From NCBI GenBank assembly GCA_033980235.1, contig CM067077.1, positions 7,062,602-7,126,601 on the forward strand: a DNA stretch of 64,000 bases. The letters are read 5' to 3'. This document shows, one piece after another, positions 19,160-31,030 of the stretch (within the stretch, counting starts at the first letter, position 1; every line of letters begins with the position of its first letter). The notes beneath the pieces were generated by a model. It worked only from the letters and a program-made list of their open reading frames with translations, did not search any database and was not told where the DNA came from. The stretch comes from Diadema setosum. Taxonomy: Eukaryota > Echinodermata > Echinoidea > Diadematoida > Diadematidae. Both the position numbers and the translations under genes were made by a program.

Positions 19160-22100
19160 TTTTAGCAGATATAGTGCAAAAGCCAATAAGATCATCAGCA
19201 TCATGTAGAATCCCTGAACCAGGTTTGATGAAAGCCCATCAATTTTTCTGTAGATACATCCGTACAGACCGGGAGACAGACAGGCAACCTGAAAACATAT
19301 GCCTCCGGCACCATTCATGGCGGAGGCATAATAATGAGACTCCTATATGTCATGTATGTTTAAACCATATAAAATTTGAGACGGGCCACATTGAATCCCC
19401 CCCCCCCCCATTAGAATTGCTAAACACCACGACTCTAGAAACATCTTTCCATTTTAATCCAGAAAGTAATCACCTCCCTGTTTTTAGCCGAGGGTGAGAA
19501 TAAAGCCACTCCATGAAATGAAGATTAGCATTTTTTTTTTTTGCAAAATATATGTGAAAATGTCTAATTTCATAGATAACAGTAACTATTTATTCTGTCT
19601 TCTAAACTGATGTCAGGTTATTCCCTTTCTTAGAATGCACTGGCCTTGAATATTAACAAGAATACTCTAAAGAAATATATAATAGAAAAATACAAGAGAA
19701 CGAACTTGCAAATTACAAATTTAAACACAGTCTAAAGAGAACTTGACTTCTATTCACTTTTATCTTTTTTTTTGGGGGGGGGGGGAGGGTGGATTATGGA
19801 TTAAAATATGAATCTGCTAATGGATATGAAATACTCAAAGTATGCTTTCCATTATATTTCATACTAGATGGGGATAGTTTGTATTGTTCATATTTTAGTT
19901 ATTTCTTCACCATCGATAGCCTCAGTGCTTCAACAACACATGCACACATTGAATTGATTGTTTAAGTAGGGAACAAAAAAAAAAATAAGTCGCCTGCTGT
20001 TTTTTTGTAGTAGACAGCCACACAATGTATGTCAATTTTGGGCAATCTCTGGCAATGCAATGTCATAAGTGGAGTAGCTTTGTGACACTTGACAAAAGCA
20101 TGATTTTATATGTATATAAGGATTGAAAAATAGAGTTTGTTCCAAAACCTGAGAAAGCTCAACATATCATATCTACCTTTTTTGGCATATAAAAGAACAC
20201 TGGACTTCACTCTTTAAGAAGGCAGAAACTATTATCATTGCCCTTACATACGTCAGTGACTTGTCAAGGAAATGTGCATGTTTTTCCTAAAAGAAAAAAA
20301 AATGTGAAATTCTCTTTAGGTTTTCCTTGAATTGTTCTACGCATGTGACATCATAAACTCTTCTCACTCTGCTGCGACTGCACAAATGATTTAAAGATTA
20401 TTAATTTTGAACTGAATGTCCGCTTTTCAATTTTTTTCTGATGTGTTCTAATAGTATAAGCCAGTTCGGGGTACCAGTTTGAGCATGTGCAGAAAAAGGT
20501 CATTTATTTTGTACCGAGAGACAGGTTGGTTTTTTTTAATTTCACTGAAATAAGCATCTGTAATGCTAGGATTATTCATGGAATCCTTATAAATGGTGCC
20601 TGCCAGTACATCCACTTGACAGCAAGCCTGGTATTTGGCAATGTTAACACACAAAAAAGTTTGTTAACATAATAATTCAAGACAGCACTTAATAAAATAG
20701 ATGATTCCCTAAGTGTTGATTGACGAACCATACTGGTCACTTCATCTACACTGGTTATGTTCATTCTTTGTTTGAATATGAGTTCCATAAATGGCTATGG
20801 TGGGCAAGCTGCTGCATTATGTCACTTTGCATTGAGTGAAGTGCCTAACCAACTGAGAAAAATGAAAGGTCATTTGTACCTATGTGCACATGAGCTATCT
20901 CCGGACTGGCTTATTGCTGCGCATTCACTCAATCCACATGTAGGTCTATATGAAGGTGGACTTGCCCTCTAACTCTGATTATAATTTCAAGCTTTCTTTA
21001 AGTAGGTTGTATAAAGTGCTGATATATTTGTGTAAGGTTTGGTGAAAATTAAGTGTTAAAATCAAATGATTGGAAGAGTTGTGAGACTGTAACATCAACA
21101 CTTGAGGTATTTCTCATGCATGGTCATAAATCTCTGTAAAATATTGATGGTAATAGTAATAATGATAATAATGATGATGATAATAATAATAGGAATAATA
21201 ATGATGATAATAGTAATAATAATATATTTTGCTCCTGATCATTATGCTTGTGATGGTGCCAATACCAATACCTGCTTTATAAATGTGAAAAATCGACTGC
21301 TCTTTACAATATTTTGAATGTTGGGGCTAAACTGCATACATTGTGTAATTATATTTATGGTCTACTGAGTACAATGTGCTTCTTGTTTCCATCGCTTGAA
21401 AAAAAAAAAAAAACAATGTATCAAAAAAAAATGTTTTTAAACTTGTCTCACTGAAGACATATTCCTTCCTCTTTATGTCCAGTTTGTCATACCACTGATT
21501 GGTTAACCTTATTTTCCCTTTCTGAGGTAACATTAATTTTTCTGTGGAATTGTTAATGTTAATTGGATGCAATGAAAAGTGTTTTCAGATGTGCTATTCT
21601 GCCCGAGATTTATAACTGGGACATATCTTTAGCTGTGTGCATAAAAAAGTAACCAAATTTAGATGTGCATTCTTCATTTTTTGATTCTTTTTTTTTCACC
21701 TTTCTTATTATTGGTGTAATTGTATATGAAAAACAAAATGAATAGTATACTAATTGTATAATGGGACACATTTGCAAGCTCTCAAGCTTGGAATTGGATG
21801 GAATATGTCAGTACAAGTAGTGAGTTTCAAATATATATGACAGAACTTTGAGATACCCTTCATTGTTTTGGCAATAACTTGTGTACGAGAAATCAGTTGA
21901 CATATCGCTGTTCAATGTCTGAGAGCGTCATAAAGGTGCTTTTGATTACCGTAAGATGTACCGGTAAATTCAAGGTACATACATTGTCTCTATGATCCAT
22001 TCTAGAAGTAGAAGGACAATGTGAAAGATATTTGTCACATAGTTTACTATTACTCTGCACAAGCTTCAGGGATTTTTGTATAAAAAGAATTAGTACTTTT

Positions 22101-22590
22101 TGTCAATGTGGTAACTTCCTTTAAAAGAAAAAAAAGTAATCATTTGATGGAAAGAAGGAATATTTTTCTTCTTATTCAATGAACTGACCAAATTTCATAC
22201 ATTTTTGATTTACATTGCCCTTTTTATGACAAAATATGCATCTCGTTTGAGAATTTGTAGAAATACAATGTATATTTGATGTTCATTTTAAAGTAAACCA
22301 TGAAAAAGAAAACCGCTGTTAACTTGTCCCTCTTCCATGAGACATATAATAAAATGTTAATAATTTATATGTAAGTATGCACTGTATTCATCATGATTAT
22401 GTTCTATTTGTTGTTGAATTGAAGTCTCTGACTTTAGTTTTCGAAAGATTGTGGATTTAATTGACTGAGAAACTGTGTGTATATCTATGCATGCTATTTT
22501 GCTTCATGTCTGGAGTGTTACCTTAGGTAATTGTTTGTGAAGTCAGTGAATGCATCCAGTATATAATTATTTTGGTTTTAAAAAAAGGTT
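19160..22590. other. Interior of the 6.1-kb element without recognised genes
   Basis: AT-rich, with poly-C/poly-G runs near 19400 and 19778, and an ATG/AAT microsatellite (21140-21226). No open frame with recognisable motifs on either strand. Confidence 0.5.
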
Positions 22591-22599
22591 ATAATTTTC

Positions 22600-23221
22600 A
22601 CCATATGGGGTGCAGAAAGGTAACCCTATATAGAGACGTGTGCAAATTGTATTGCATCCTATATTGCGGTGACTTTATCACCCCATAGGGTGCAAAATTA
22701 CAACAATAACAGTATGAACCATAATGGGTGCAGGTATGAGGTGCAGAAGGGGAACCCTGTATAGAGGTCCATATTTGCACCTTATAGGGTGTTGAATATA
22801 GGGTGCTAAATAAGAACCCCAAAAAAAAGAACCCTAAATGGAGCCACTGGTGTTACAACGATATGAACCAGAAAGGGTGCAAATTTGCACCTGAATTTTT
22901 GTTCACCCTATGGGGTGCAGAAAGGGAACCCAATGGAGGGGTGCAAATATGCACCATATCTGGTGTTAAATATAGGGTGCTAAATAAGCACCCCCAAAAA
23001 TAGAACCCTAAATGGAGCCGCTGGTGTTACAACGATATGAACCCTATTGGGTGCAAAAGGGAACCCAATGGAGGGGTGCAAATATGCACCATATATGGTG
23101 TTAAATATAGGGTGCTAAATAAGCACCCCCCCCCCCAAAATAGAACCCTAAATGGAGCCGCTGGTGTTACAACGATATGCACCCTCTAGGGTGCAAATTA
23201 GAACCGTAATTTCTCTGTGTG
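22600..23221 (+). repeat. Tandem satellite-like subterminal repeat
   Basis: About five diverged copies of a unit of about 125-190 bases containing GGGTGCAAAT, GTGTTAAATATAGGGTGCTA and CCCTAAATGGAGCCGCTGGT. This forms the right subterminal region of the 6.1 kb element. Confidence 0.8.
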
Positions 23222-23308
23222 TAAGTTTCATCATTAAAAAGTTTCGTTAATACCCAGTATGAGAAAAAGAAATGTAATTTCGGAGGTTCGTTGATGATGC
23301 CTACTTTA

Positions 23309-23604
23309 CTCTCTAAAAAAAAAAAATCGAGTGAAAATATTCACTCCTAAAAGAGTGAATGCAAAAAAGAGTGAATTTGGAGTGAAATTGGAGTGAATTT
23401 GGAGTGAAAATTTTCATTTTACACTCGCTTTAGAGTGACCTCAGGGATCACTCCAAAATCTTCGAGTGATCCATGAGGTCACTAAAAAAAAGAATGAAAA
23501 TGAACATTTTCACTCAAAATTCACTCCAATTTCACTCAAAATTCACTCTTTTTTGTATTCACCCTTTTAAGAGTGAATATTTTCACTCGATTTTTTTTAG
23601 AGAG
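23309..23604. mobile_element. 300-bp palindromic MITE
   Basis: Starts CTCTCTAAAAAA, ends TTTTTTAGAGAG. Both arms are runs of ATTCACTC/GAGTGAAT words in mirror orientation (about 140 bases per arm) around a centre near 23455. No coding potential. Confidence 0.85.
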
Positions 23605-23876
23605 CAAATTTCATTTTTTTTTATGCGTTTATGCTTTTATAACTTCGAGCTGAATAGCCTTTGGAATAATGATCTTAATTTCATTTTACGATACTTTTTG
23701 TGTATGTGTGTTAAACAGGGTAGTCCTATTCAAGGCTTGCTTTTCAAGGGAGCCCTTCAGCAACTAATCACATTTAAATAATATATTTTAATGAAAATTA
23801 TATACATAACAACCATATATACACAAGATTATATACGTATAAACATAATGAATAAGAGTGGAAAAATTATGTAGAC

Positions 23877-23945
23877 AGATAGATAGAAAGAGAGGGAGAG
23901 AGAAAGAGTGAGAGAGAGAGAGACAAAGCGAGAAAGAAAGAAGAC
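23877..23945. repeat. (GA)n-rich microsatellite
   Basis: GA/GAAA-rich simple sequence beginning with AGATAGATAG. Confidence 0.85.
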
Positions 23946-25799
23946 GCAAAGAATACATGAATGCAACTTACAAAATTCAAAATAGTCTCTCCCTCGAGAT
24001 TACAGCCATCAATGGAACATGATTATTATCTTGTATTGATGCCAATTGTCAGGAGAGGAAAAACCATAAAACTATATTGCAAGATGCGTCTTGAATTTTT
24101 CCAAATAGATTTATCTAGCCAGGTCTCGGATAATGGCATTTTATGACCTTCTGACAACCAATTTATGTTGCCTGTTTTATTTCTAAGACTTCTACATTCA
24201 AACGAGACAATGCGGAAACGAATATGTAAGCGTAGAAAAAGATAATACCTTCTTTCCTTACTTGTAGATTGAACTGTTATCGATTAAAGCATTTAGATGA
24301 TATATGTGGGCGTGCAATATGTGCATGTTATAAATCTGTCACTATCAACTTGCCCGTGAATTTATGAAGATTTATTGAAACAACCAGAATTAAACTTTAT
24401 GATGCTGACATGAACAGAACATTTGCATATAAACGGGAGACACGCTTACGGTCGAAGTGCGTAACACCGCAATACCCAGGATATGGGTGTATAACATGAT
24501 ACACAAGTCTGCCTCCCCACGGAAAAAAGCAGTAACTGACATTTTTATGAATGTCTACTTTTTTGCAAAAATGAATAGTTTACCCAATGCTCTCTAATGT
24601 TAATAGGTCAGTTTTGCCAAAAGAAAAATGAAAGTGACCAAAAATACAATTTTTCACTTTTGCAAAAAGCAGTAACTGCATCCAGTTGATTCAACTTTGC
24701 AAGTTTCCCCACGGAAAAAAGCAGTAACTAACAAAGCCCACGGAAGAAAGCAGTAACTAACAATTTAGTCTTTATCATTCAGACTCTGTATAGTCCTTCC
24801 TGTATATTTTTTTTCCTAATACCATTTATTTTCTCTACTAATTTTTTTTTAAAACAATGTAAACAGCAGTTTCTCCCATAATTTAGGAGAGTAGATATAA
24901 AAAGATTGTTTCACCAGTAACTTGACTCTGCCCGCAGGGAATCATATGACAAGTTGTAGAAAAAGCTTCTTTCTGGAGACTAGCAAACCTGGCAGACTCA
25001 GTGCGCTCAGAGTGCAGAATACGCGTGCAGCAGCTGCATGCGCATACATTCTGCAGCATACAGTAACTAGCTAAACATTAGTGAGGTTCACACCTAGGTC
25101 CCTTTACCTTAAGGTTTTCTAAACCTCGAGGTTTTGTAAACTACGAGGCACTAAACTCCAAGTTAGCGTAGATGTAGACGCATGTAGTTTAGAAAACCAC
25201 GACAAAACCTTAAGGCGAAGACACCACGACAACACCACAAGATTTCTTAGGGTGTTGTCGTGGTTTAAGCGCGTAGTTTAAGCGCGCTGTGGCAGCGCAC
25301 TTAAACTATAGGCCCATTCTCATTGCCTAACTTCGCGAAGTTAGAAAATGTCCACCCGTTCACATTACCATTTTGCTAACTTCGCGAAGTTCACCATGGC
25401 AACATTCGCAAAAAATAGGTCAGATCCTGCGCATACGCGATGACTTGCAAGTTGTACGCGCTGCGCTGATGACAATTGATGCATTTCAGCCCACTTGAAG
25501 ACTGAGATATAAATATCACAAATACGTCACAATGCTTGGTATCATTGAAAGGGTTGGCCTGCTGTCCCCCCCCCCTTTTTTGTACCAGCTGCAAACTTCT
25601 TTATTTTTGATACTTCCTTCTTGTTATAAATATTATTGTTTTGTTAGTATTTTTTACAATATTATTTTTAGGTTCGTAAATTTCTATTCATTTTATTGCA
25701 GTTAACTTCAGATGTAACTTGCACATCAGAAGTACAAGCACACGGTAACAAACACGGTGCAACAACCCTGATGGAATGTTTAATTTTGAATTATTTGTT

Positions 25800-26185
25800 A
25801 ACGATTTTCTTTTGGGTAGTATTTGCATTCAGTGTGAAGTGCTTTCTGGACTCATTGTATAGCGTTAGCAGGCATTTTTTTCGACGTTTTTTTTTTTTTT
25901 TTTGCTTTTTTTTTTGGATGAAAATTGGTTTTGAAATGTCAGAGATATCAAAAAAAGTGCAATTCTAATAAAGTGTGGGACCCACACTTTATTACAATTG
26001 CTTTGTTTTTACTTTGTTTTTGGATGTTTCAGTCATTCCAAACCCGATTTTCATCAGATAATCTTTGAATTACTCTTAAATGGTATGCTCTGTACTATGT
26101 CATAAGCGCTTTCTTGGTATCTCGCAAAAATTAAGTTAAAAGCCCAATTCTCATCTCCACCAACACTGTACCATCCCTGTATAAT
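25800..26185. mobile_element. Palindromic MITE family M (copy 2)
   Basis: The right part (GTTAAAAGCCCAATTCTCAT … GTACCATCCCTGTATAA) is the inverted counterpart of the left end of copy 1 at 11169. The centre is AAAGTGTGGGACCCACACTT. The left limit is uncertain because of a poly-T expansion at 25888-25918. Confidence 0.6.
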
Positions 26186-27139
26186 ATTTGGAACAATGTG
26201 CACAATTGTGATGTTAGCCGCCATTTTGAATTTTTTGAGGGTGCTGGGGTAAACTGGGACATCGCTTTCGCATTTCTCTTTTATTTATTCGAAGTTATGA
26301 TAAAAACATCGCAGATTTTCTTGTTATTCTGTTTAAATTTTAGGCGCTTAAATTATAATTTCCTCTGACGGACCATAATGGATATAGGCCTATTGCGTTG
26401 AAACTCTTCATGTGAACATAATTCTAATATTAGTCTATAGTTACTGTTTCTCCCATAATACCCCAGCCAATGTCCCACTTCTCTCAGGGGTGGTCCAATT
26501 CACCCCGTCCAGAAGTTTTTCTCTGTTTGTTTGTTTGTTTGTGTGTGTGTGTGTTAGAATCCAAACACGTAAGACACTTGTAGGCCTAGGGACATGAGGA
26601 ATATGAACAACCCGTCATAATATGACCATTATATCAGAAAATTCATCAAATCACAATTTTTGTCCCACTTCTCCGATCACCCCATTCTTGAGATCCTCTA
26701 CACTTTTGGAAAACAGCTTGTAAGTATAAATGGCAGCATGGAATGACACTTAATATGGCAGAGGTTTAAGTGTGATTAAATTGTATACTTTTATTCTCTC
26801 TTCTTTTTTTTCTTTTTTTTTTGCACAGAGTCTGAAATCTAGATTAAAAAACAGAATATCAGTACGTTACACGTACTGTATACTAAACATATGAAGTAAT
26901 ACGTCGAAATCAATAGGGCCTATTGTGAAGTGTAAATGTGATTTTGATTGCGATTTTAGTTTGAGATCCAAAGACACTTTTAGAAGCAGCTTGTAAGTTA
27001 AATGGCCATACTTTTTGTGCACATGCAAAGGAATACATAAGGTGTCATCCTTTAGGGCCCCCGCACTTTTTTTTTAACCCGGAAGTACTTAGGTGGTACT
27101 AAATATAGATAGAGATCTGAAAGTGTGAGCGCGATAAGG

Positions 27140-27162
27140 TCATGTTTTGTTTGTTTGTTTGT

Positions 27163-27193
<31 letters not shown>

Positions 27194-27370
27194 GCTTGTC
27201 AGCTGAAAAAAAAAAAAAACAACAACCTGCAAATGGAAGGGGAGAGACGAGGTGAGGACTTTTTTTTTTTTTTTCGTCAGGTGAAGAAAACCGTGAAATG
27301 GAAGGGCAGATGATCTGAGGACCTTTATTTTTTATTTATTTATTTATTATTATTATCATATATATATATT
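27140..27370. repeat. Low-complexity T/TTTG tracts
   Basis: GTTTT and TTTA tandem runs and poly-A/poly-T stretches. No gene. Confidence 0.8.
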
Positions 27371-28676
27371 TGTTTTGCTTGTTAGCTCATGAAACCCGGA
27401 AGTGGGCCCCCACACTTTTGAAAACGCTCCGCCGGCCCTGATGGCAGCACGGAATCATTTATGACAGAGGTTCAAGTTTGATTAAATTGAATACTTTATT
27501 CTCTCTCTCTCTGTCTGTCTGAAATTTAGATCAAGAAAAAGCAGAATATCATTAGGTGTTATATATACTAAACGTATGAAGGAAAGCGTCGAAATCAATA
27601 TTGTGAAGTGTAAATGTGACTTTGATTGTGATTTTAGTGTAGAGGGACTTAAATAACACAATGTAAACCTGAGAATTAAATGACCCAAGTAGGGCCTATA
27701 CCAAAGATAAACCCAATAAAATCTGCATCTGAACATTATCTGTACTGACATTGCGAATGACGTATGTTTTGTACCACCAGTAAACGCATAGAGTGTCTCA
27801 TGAGCTTACTGCATTGTGCGAAGAAAATAAAGCTGTAGGCCTACTTACAATAATGACATGCGCTTGTAAGTGTATGTGAATTGCGCGGGCACTGAACCCC
27901 AAGCTTAGTCACGTGATCTAACTTCGCGAAGTTAGCTAACTTTACACTTTGGTTTGCGAAGTTAGCTCGAGCTGGATTTGCAATAGTTGCTAGGTGAACT
28001 TCGCACCGACGTCACAGTTGCTATAGTGAACTTCGCGATGGCAGTAAAATCGCAAAGTTAGACCGACAGTGGGAACGGACAGTCTAACATCGCAATATTG
28101 CTGACATCGCGAAGTTCACCAAGCAACGTCCAAACAAAAGTGCGAGAGATACTGCGCATGTACCTCAAGAAACGCATATCGCTTTGTACTGACTTGTATG
28201 CGAATTTTTGGATTGCGCGTGCATTGTCTCATACCTTCGCGCAGTTACAGCGCGTAATAATCTTGCATCTAACTGCGTGAAGTGAGCTAACTTTACACTT
28301 TGGTTCTCCTGCTGAACTTGCGAAAGTTGCTAGGTGAACTTCGCACTGACGTCACAGTTGCTATAGTGAACTTCGCAGTGGCAGTAAATTTGCGAAGTTG
28401 GACTGGCAATGTGAATGGGCCTTATGACAGATGTGAACGGAGTTTTGTTAACCACGACGCTCAGTTTTTTCCACAATAGTGTGCAACCCTATGTGCAAAC
28501 TAGACGCCCTTTATTTTCTATCGTAGTTATCTTTACCTCGAGGTTTTGCTAACTGCATGTAGGTGTGAACGGCATCGAAGTTTTGTCGTGGTTAGGGGAA
28601 CGCATTTTTGCGCTCGTAGTTAGTATAACTACAAGTTTTTGGATAGGTGTAGACATGGCTATAGAATTGCATTGCA

Positions 28677-28870
28677 TCACATCACACTCATCACTTGCAT
28701 GCACAGTATTGCAGGTCTGGTGGGTACAGTCTGAGTGATCATGCCAGTGCTAACCATGCTGTCACACAGTTTCTGCGGTCCAGGCATGCCTGTAAATCTA
28801 TCATAAATTGCAGAGGAAAAGTCATGGTAGCCATGGCTTTGGCCAGAACCAGAAAATCTAGGTGAGCTAA
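28677..28870 (-). other. Orphan coding-like segment, possible transposon exon
   Basis: On the - strand a frame with protein-like composition (SGSGQSHGYHDFSSAIYDRF, MPGPQKLCDSMVSTGM) follows TTTTTAGCTCACCTAG, a possible acceptor. It lies inside the outer 5.2 kb TIR element. I cannot assign it to a family; a remnant exon of that element's autonomous relative is one possibility. Confidence 0.25.
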
Positions 28871-28914
28871 AAATATATTGAAGAGAGATGAGCACTAGTA
28901 TTAATGCACTAACG

Positions 28915-29345
28915 TTAGTCTAATGTTAGATGTAGGACTAGGCCCTAAAGTTTAAAATAAGTCTACCAGATCTAACGTTACAGAGTAGATCTAGATTCTA
29001 ATCTATTGTTAACTGTTTAGTGTTAGACAAAATGTCAGTAGGCCTAATCTAACGTAATAGGCCTAGACCTAGCTAGGTCTAGCACTAACATTGGGCATAG
29101 ATCTGTAGTCTAGCTTAACGTCAGAGTTCGACTAGGATCTAAGACGAAGAGACTTTACTTTATTGTCTAGTCCAGGGTCATGTGTCAGGGGCCAGGCCGG
29201 GCACTCCAAAGTTCAATTAGGGTACATAGGTGTCTACCTTATTTTTACACAGAATGCCATACAATCGACAAGACCTAGTCTAGGTCTAGCGATAGGTCCT
29301 AGATCTTATAGATCTAGACTAACCAGAAAATAGAAGAACTTTATA
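28915..29345. other. Intron sequence rich in TAGGCCTA/TCTAGA/TAACGTTA words
   Basis: Self-complementary short words recur at very high density with no larger repeat unit. Such intron composition is familiar from echinoderm genomes, but this is a weak taxonomic hint. Confidence 0.5.
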
Positions 29346-30067
29346 ACCTGGTGGTGGTAACAATTCTCCTCCTATGGTCATGTGACATGTGCAGTTACTG
29401 CTTTTTTCCATGGGGAAAACAGCAGACTCCTGGCCGTCTGCAGTTACTGCTTTTTTCCGTGGGGAAACTACCCAGAATCAAGGGTGAGCCACCGCAGTAA
29501 CTGCCTTTTCCTAAATAACATTTAAAAAATAACGGAAACATAATTTTTTCCTAGGTATTGTTAGACAACTAGGTATGGTGCATAATCATACCACAAAATT
29601 ATTTTTGAATGTTTCTGTGTTTTTAAAGAATCTGCAAAAAACACAAAATCGCATTTATCTCAGCTCAGCAGCTATGCAGTTACTGCTTTCTTCCGTGGGG
29701 GGGCAGAAGTAATCTTTGGAGTCAAGTCGGTGGGTTGACTTTCTCTAAATGCAGCAGATTGTTAACAGAACATTTATCTTCTCGTGAGACATGTAAAACA
29801 AGTGTAAATAAGATGTCAATTACACCGTAGACTATAATATCACATGATATAACAAAACTTTGTGAGTTTTTAATCGATTAGTCAAAATGCCCACCAGAAA
29901 AAAAAAAATAATGTTGATGATAGCGGATAGAACGATGATTATCGGTATTATAGCTATATTTACTCAACATACTATTCATAATGATGTTTGCATTCAGCTT
30001 TGGTTGGATGATTTCCTTCTTTTTCCTTTGCATTTAATAACTAACCGATTACCTTGAATTTGAAAAG

Positions 30068-30253
30068 ATTGCCAACGTCCGGTCTTCGACAACTCATTTG
30101 GAGTCATTGTAGACAAAGATCAAGAGACCTACACAAACTGGACGAGGATTGACTTGACCTGTATGAACGGCACCACACCAATAGGTCCTGATTACTCTTA
30201 CTGTTATGGCAATAGTATATGGAGTCCAGATGTGTTGACCTTTATGTGTCTAG
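30068..30253 (+). CDS. Gene B exon 2, sushi/CCP domain 1
   Basis: 62-codon exon, phase 1-1, acceptor TTGAAAAG, donor GTGAGT. The translation starts DCQRPVFDNSFGVIV and has four cysteines in the CCP order, with a Trp (SIWSPD) between Cys3 and Cys4 as usual in sushi domains: DC, LTC, YCYG, FMC. About 60 residues is the normal CCP length. Sequons NWT and NGT are present. CCP domains fold as disulfide-linked (1-3, 2-4) protein-binding modules. It is the first domain after the leader. Confidence 0.85.
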
Positions 30254-30829
30254 GTGAGTTTAGATAGCCCATAGCGGGATAGGCAAATGCCGGAGAACTG
30301 ACTTTCTGAATTATTAATTCTAATGGATCAGCTAGCAAGTAATTGTTCATTACAGATGCATTTTCTTCTTTTTTTTTTCTTCTTTCAAGTTTCTCTTTTT
30401 ATTTTTATTATCGCATCAATAGTTTTGCAGACTCTTGATTCAAAATTAGTGTTTGGTGTTGTCATTAACTTTGGTGTAAATTTTATACATCATTAATTCA
30501 AGTAGAAAAGTTAATAGACAATATCACAGACATCTATAAGGTGAAACAAACAAGCACATATTTCATATCATAATTATAAGCGTTCATCGATATTCGTAAA
30601 AGCGTAATGGTGTTTGTTTAACTTATGAATTTCACTATACGCTTATTGTAATATGTATATCTCAGATTAGATAGAATGAAGGGGAAATGTTTCAAAGTGA
30701 ACTGATACCAGTTTGTTGACATTGTTATTTAATAGTCTATAAGGAAAATTACATGTGTTTGTGACAATACAACGTTATAAAAAAAAATGTAAATTACTGA
30801 AGTAGTATCTTGTATTGTGTCTTTAAAAG
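30254..30829 (+). other. Gene B intron 2
   Basis: AT-rich, with no exon or element borders seen. Confidence 0.5.
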
Positions 30830-31030
30830 GACAATGTTTTCCATCAAACGTCGATGATGACATACAAGTAACAAATTCGCCCAGTGATGGCTACCGCTAT
30901 GAGAATAAACCTATTGATGATGGTTCAGCGGTTTTTCTGTCCTGTTCTGTTCCTGGTAATTTCATTGGAGAGAAAAGTGCCTTTTGCTCAAACGGAACGC
31001 TCCAGGACCCGACATCACAATATTGTGCAG
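30830..31030 (+). CDS. Gene B exon 3, sushi/CCP domain 2
   Basis: 67-codon exon, phase 1-1, acceptor CTTTAAAAG, donor GTACGC. Translation starts GQCFPSNVDDDIQV; cysteines at GQC, LSC, AFC and QYC, with glycine before the third-cysteine loop (FIGEKSAFCSNGT). The conserved Trp between Cys3 and Cys4 is replaced (GTLQDPTSQYC). One sequon, NGT. Clearly the same family as exon 2. Confidence 0.8.

Larger units (their letters stand above)
17123..23221. mobile_element. 6.1-kb TIR element with satellite-like ends, flanked by TA
   Basis: The left end CACACAGAGAAATTAGGGTT and the right end (inverted, CACACAGAGAAATTACGGTT) form TIRs inside TA dinucleotides (17121-17122, 23222-23223). Subterminal DNA on both sides is built of GGGTTC/GGTGCAAAT motifs, short at the left (17123-17280) and about 600 bases of tandem units at the right (22600-23221). 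The interior holds a GC-rich possible promoter (17500-17700), a hairpin (17958-18003), a tandem duplication (18036-18148) and a broken gag-like coding segment (18707-19158). No transposase was recognised. It lies in gene B intron 1. Confidence 0.7.
25310..28422. mobile_element. Inner nested TIR element with AACTTCGCGAAGTT motifs
   Basis: The left end AGGCCCATTCTCATTGCC and the right end (inverted AGGCCCATTCACATTGCC) form TIRs of about 18 bases, flanked by TAT on both sides, a possible 3-bp duplication. TTCGCGAAGTT palindromes cluster near both ends (25329-25391, 27921-28120), and a block of about 90 bases near 27990-28080 is repeated directly at 28337-28422. The interior includes a MITE of family M (about 25800-26185) and simple repeats. 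No transposase recognised. Confidence 0.6.
25087..28574. mobile_element. Middle nested inverted-repeat element
   Basis: The left end GTTCACACCTAGGTCC and the right end (inverted GTTCACACCTACATGC) enclose mirrored blocks with CCTCGAGGTTTTG and CCACGACAAAAC words at both sides (25090-25280, 28440-28620). It has been split by another element (25310-28422). Ends are approximate. Confidence 0.5.
24509..29706. mobile_element. 5.2-kb nested TIR element, outer unit
   Basis: The left end CTGCCTCCCCACGGAAAAAA and the right end (inverted, CTGCCCCCCCACGGAAGAAA) are flanked by AAGT on both sides (24505-24508, 29707-29710), a possible 4-bp target duplication. The motif CACGGAAAAAAGCAGTAACT recurs three to four times inside each end, typical of transposase-binding subterminal repeats. 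Most of the middle is taken by inner inverted-repeat elements (25087-28574). No full transposase was recognised. Lies in gene B intron 1. Confidence 0.7.
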
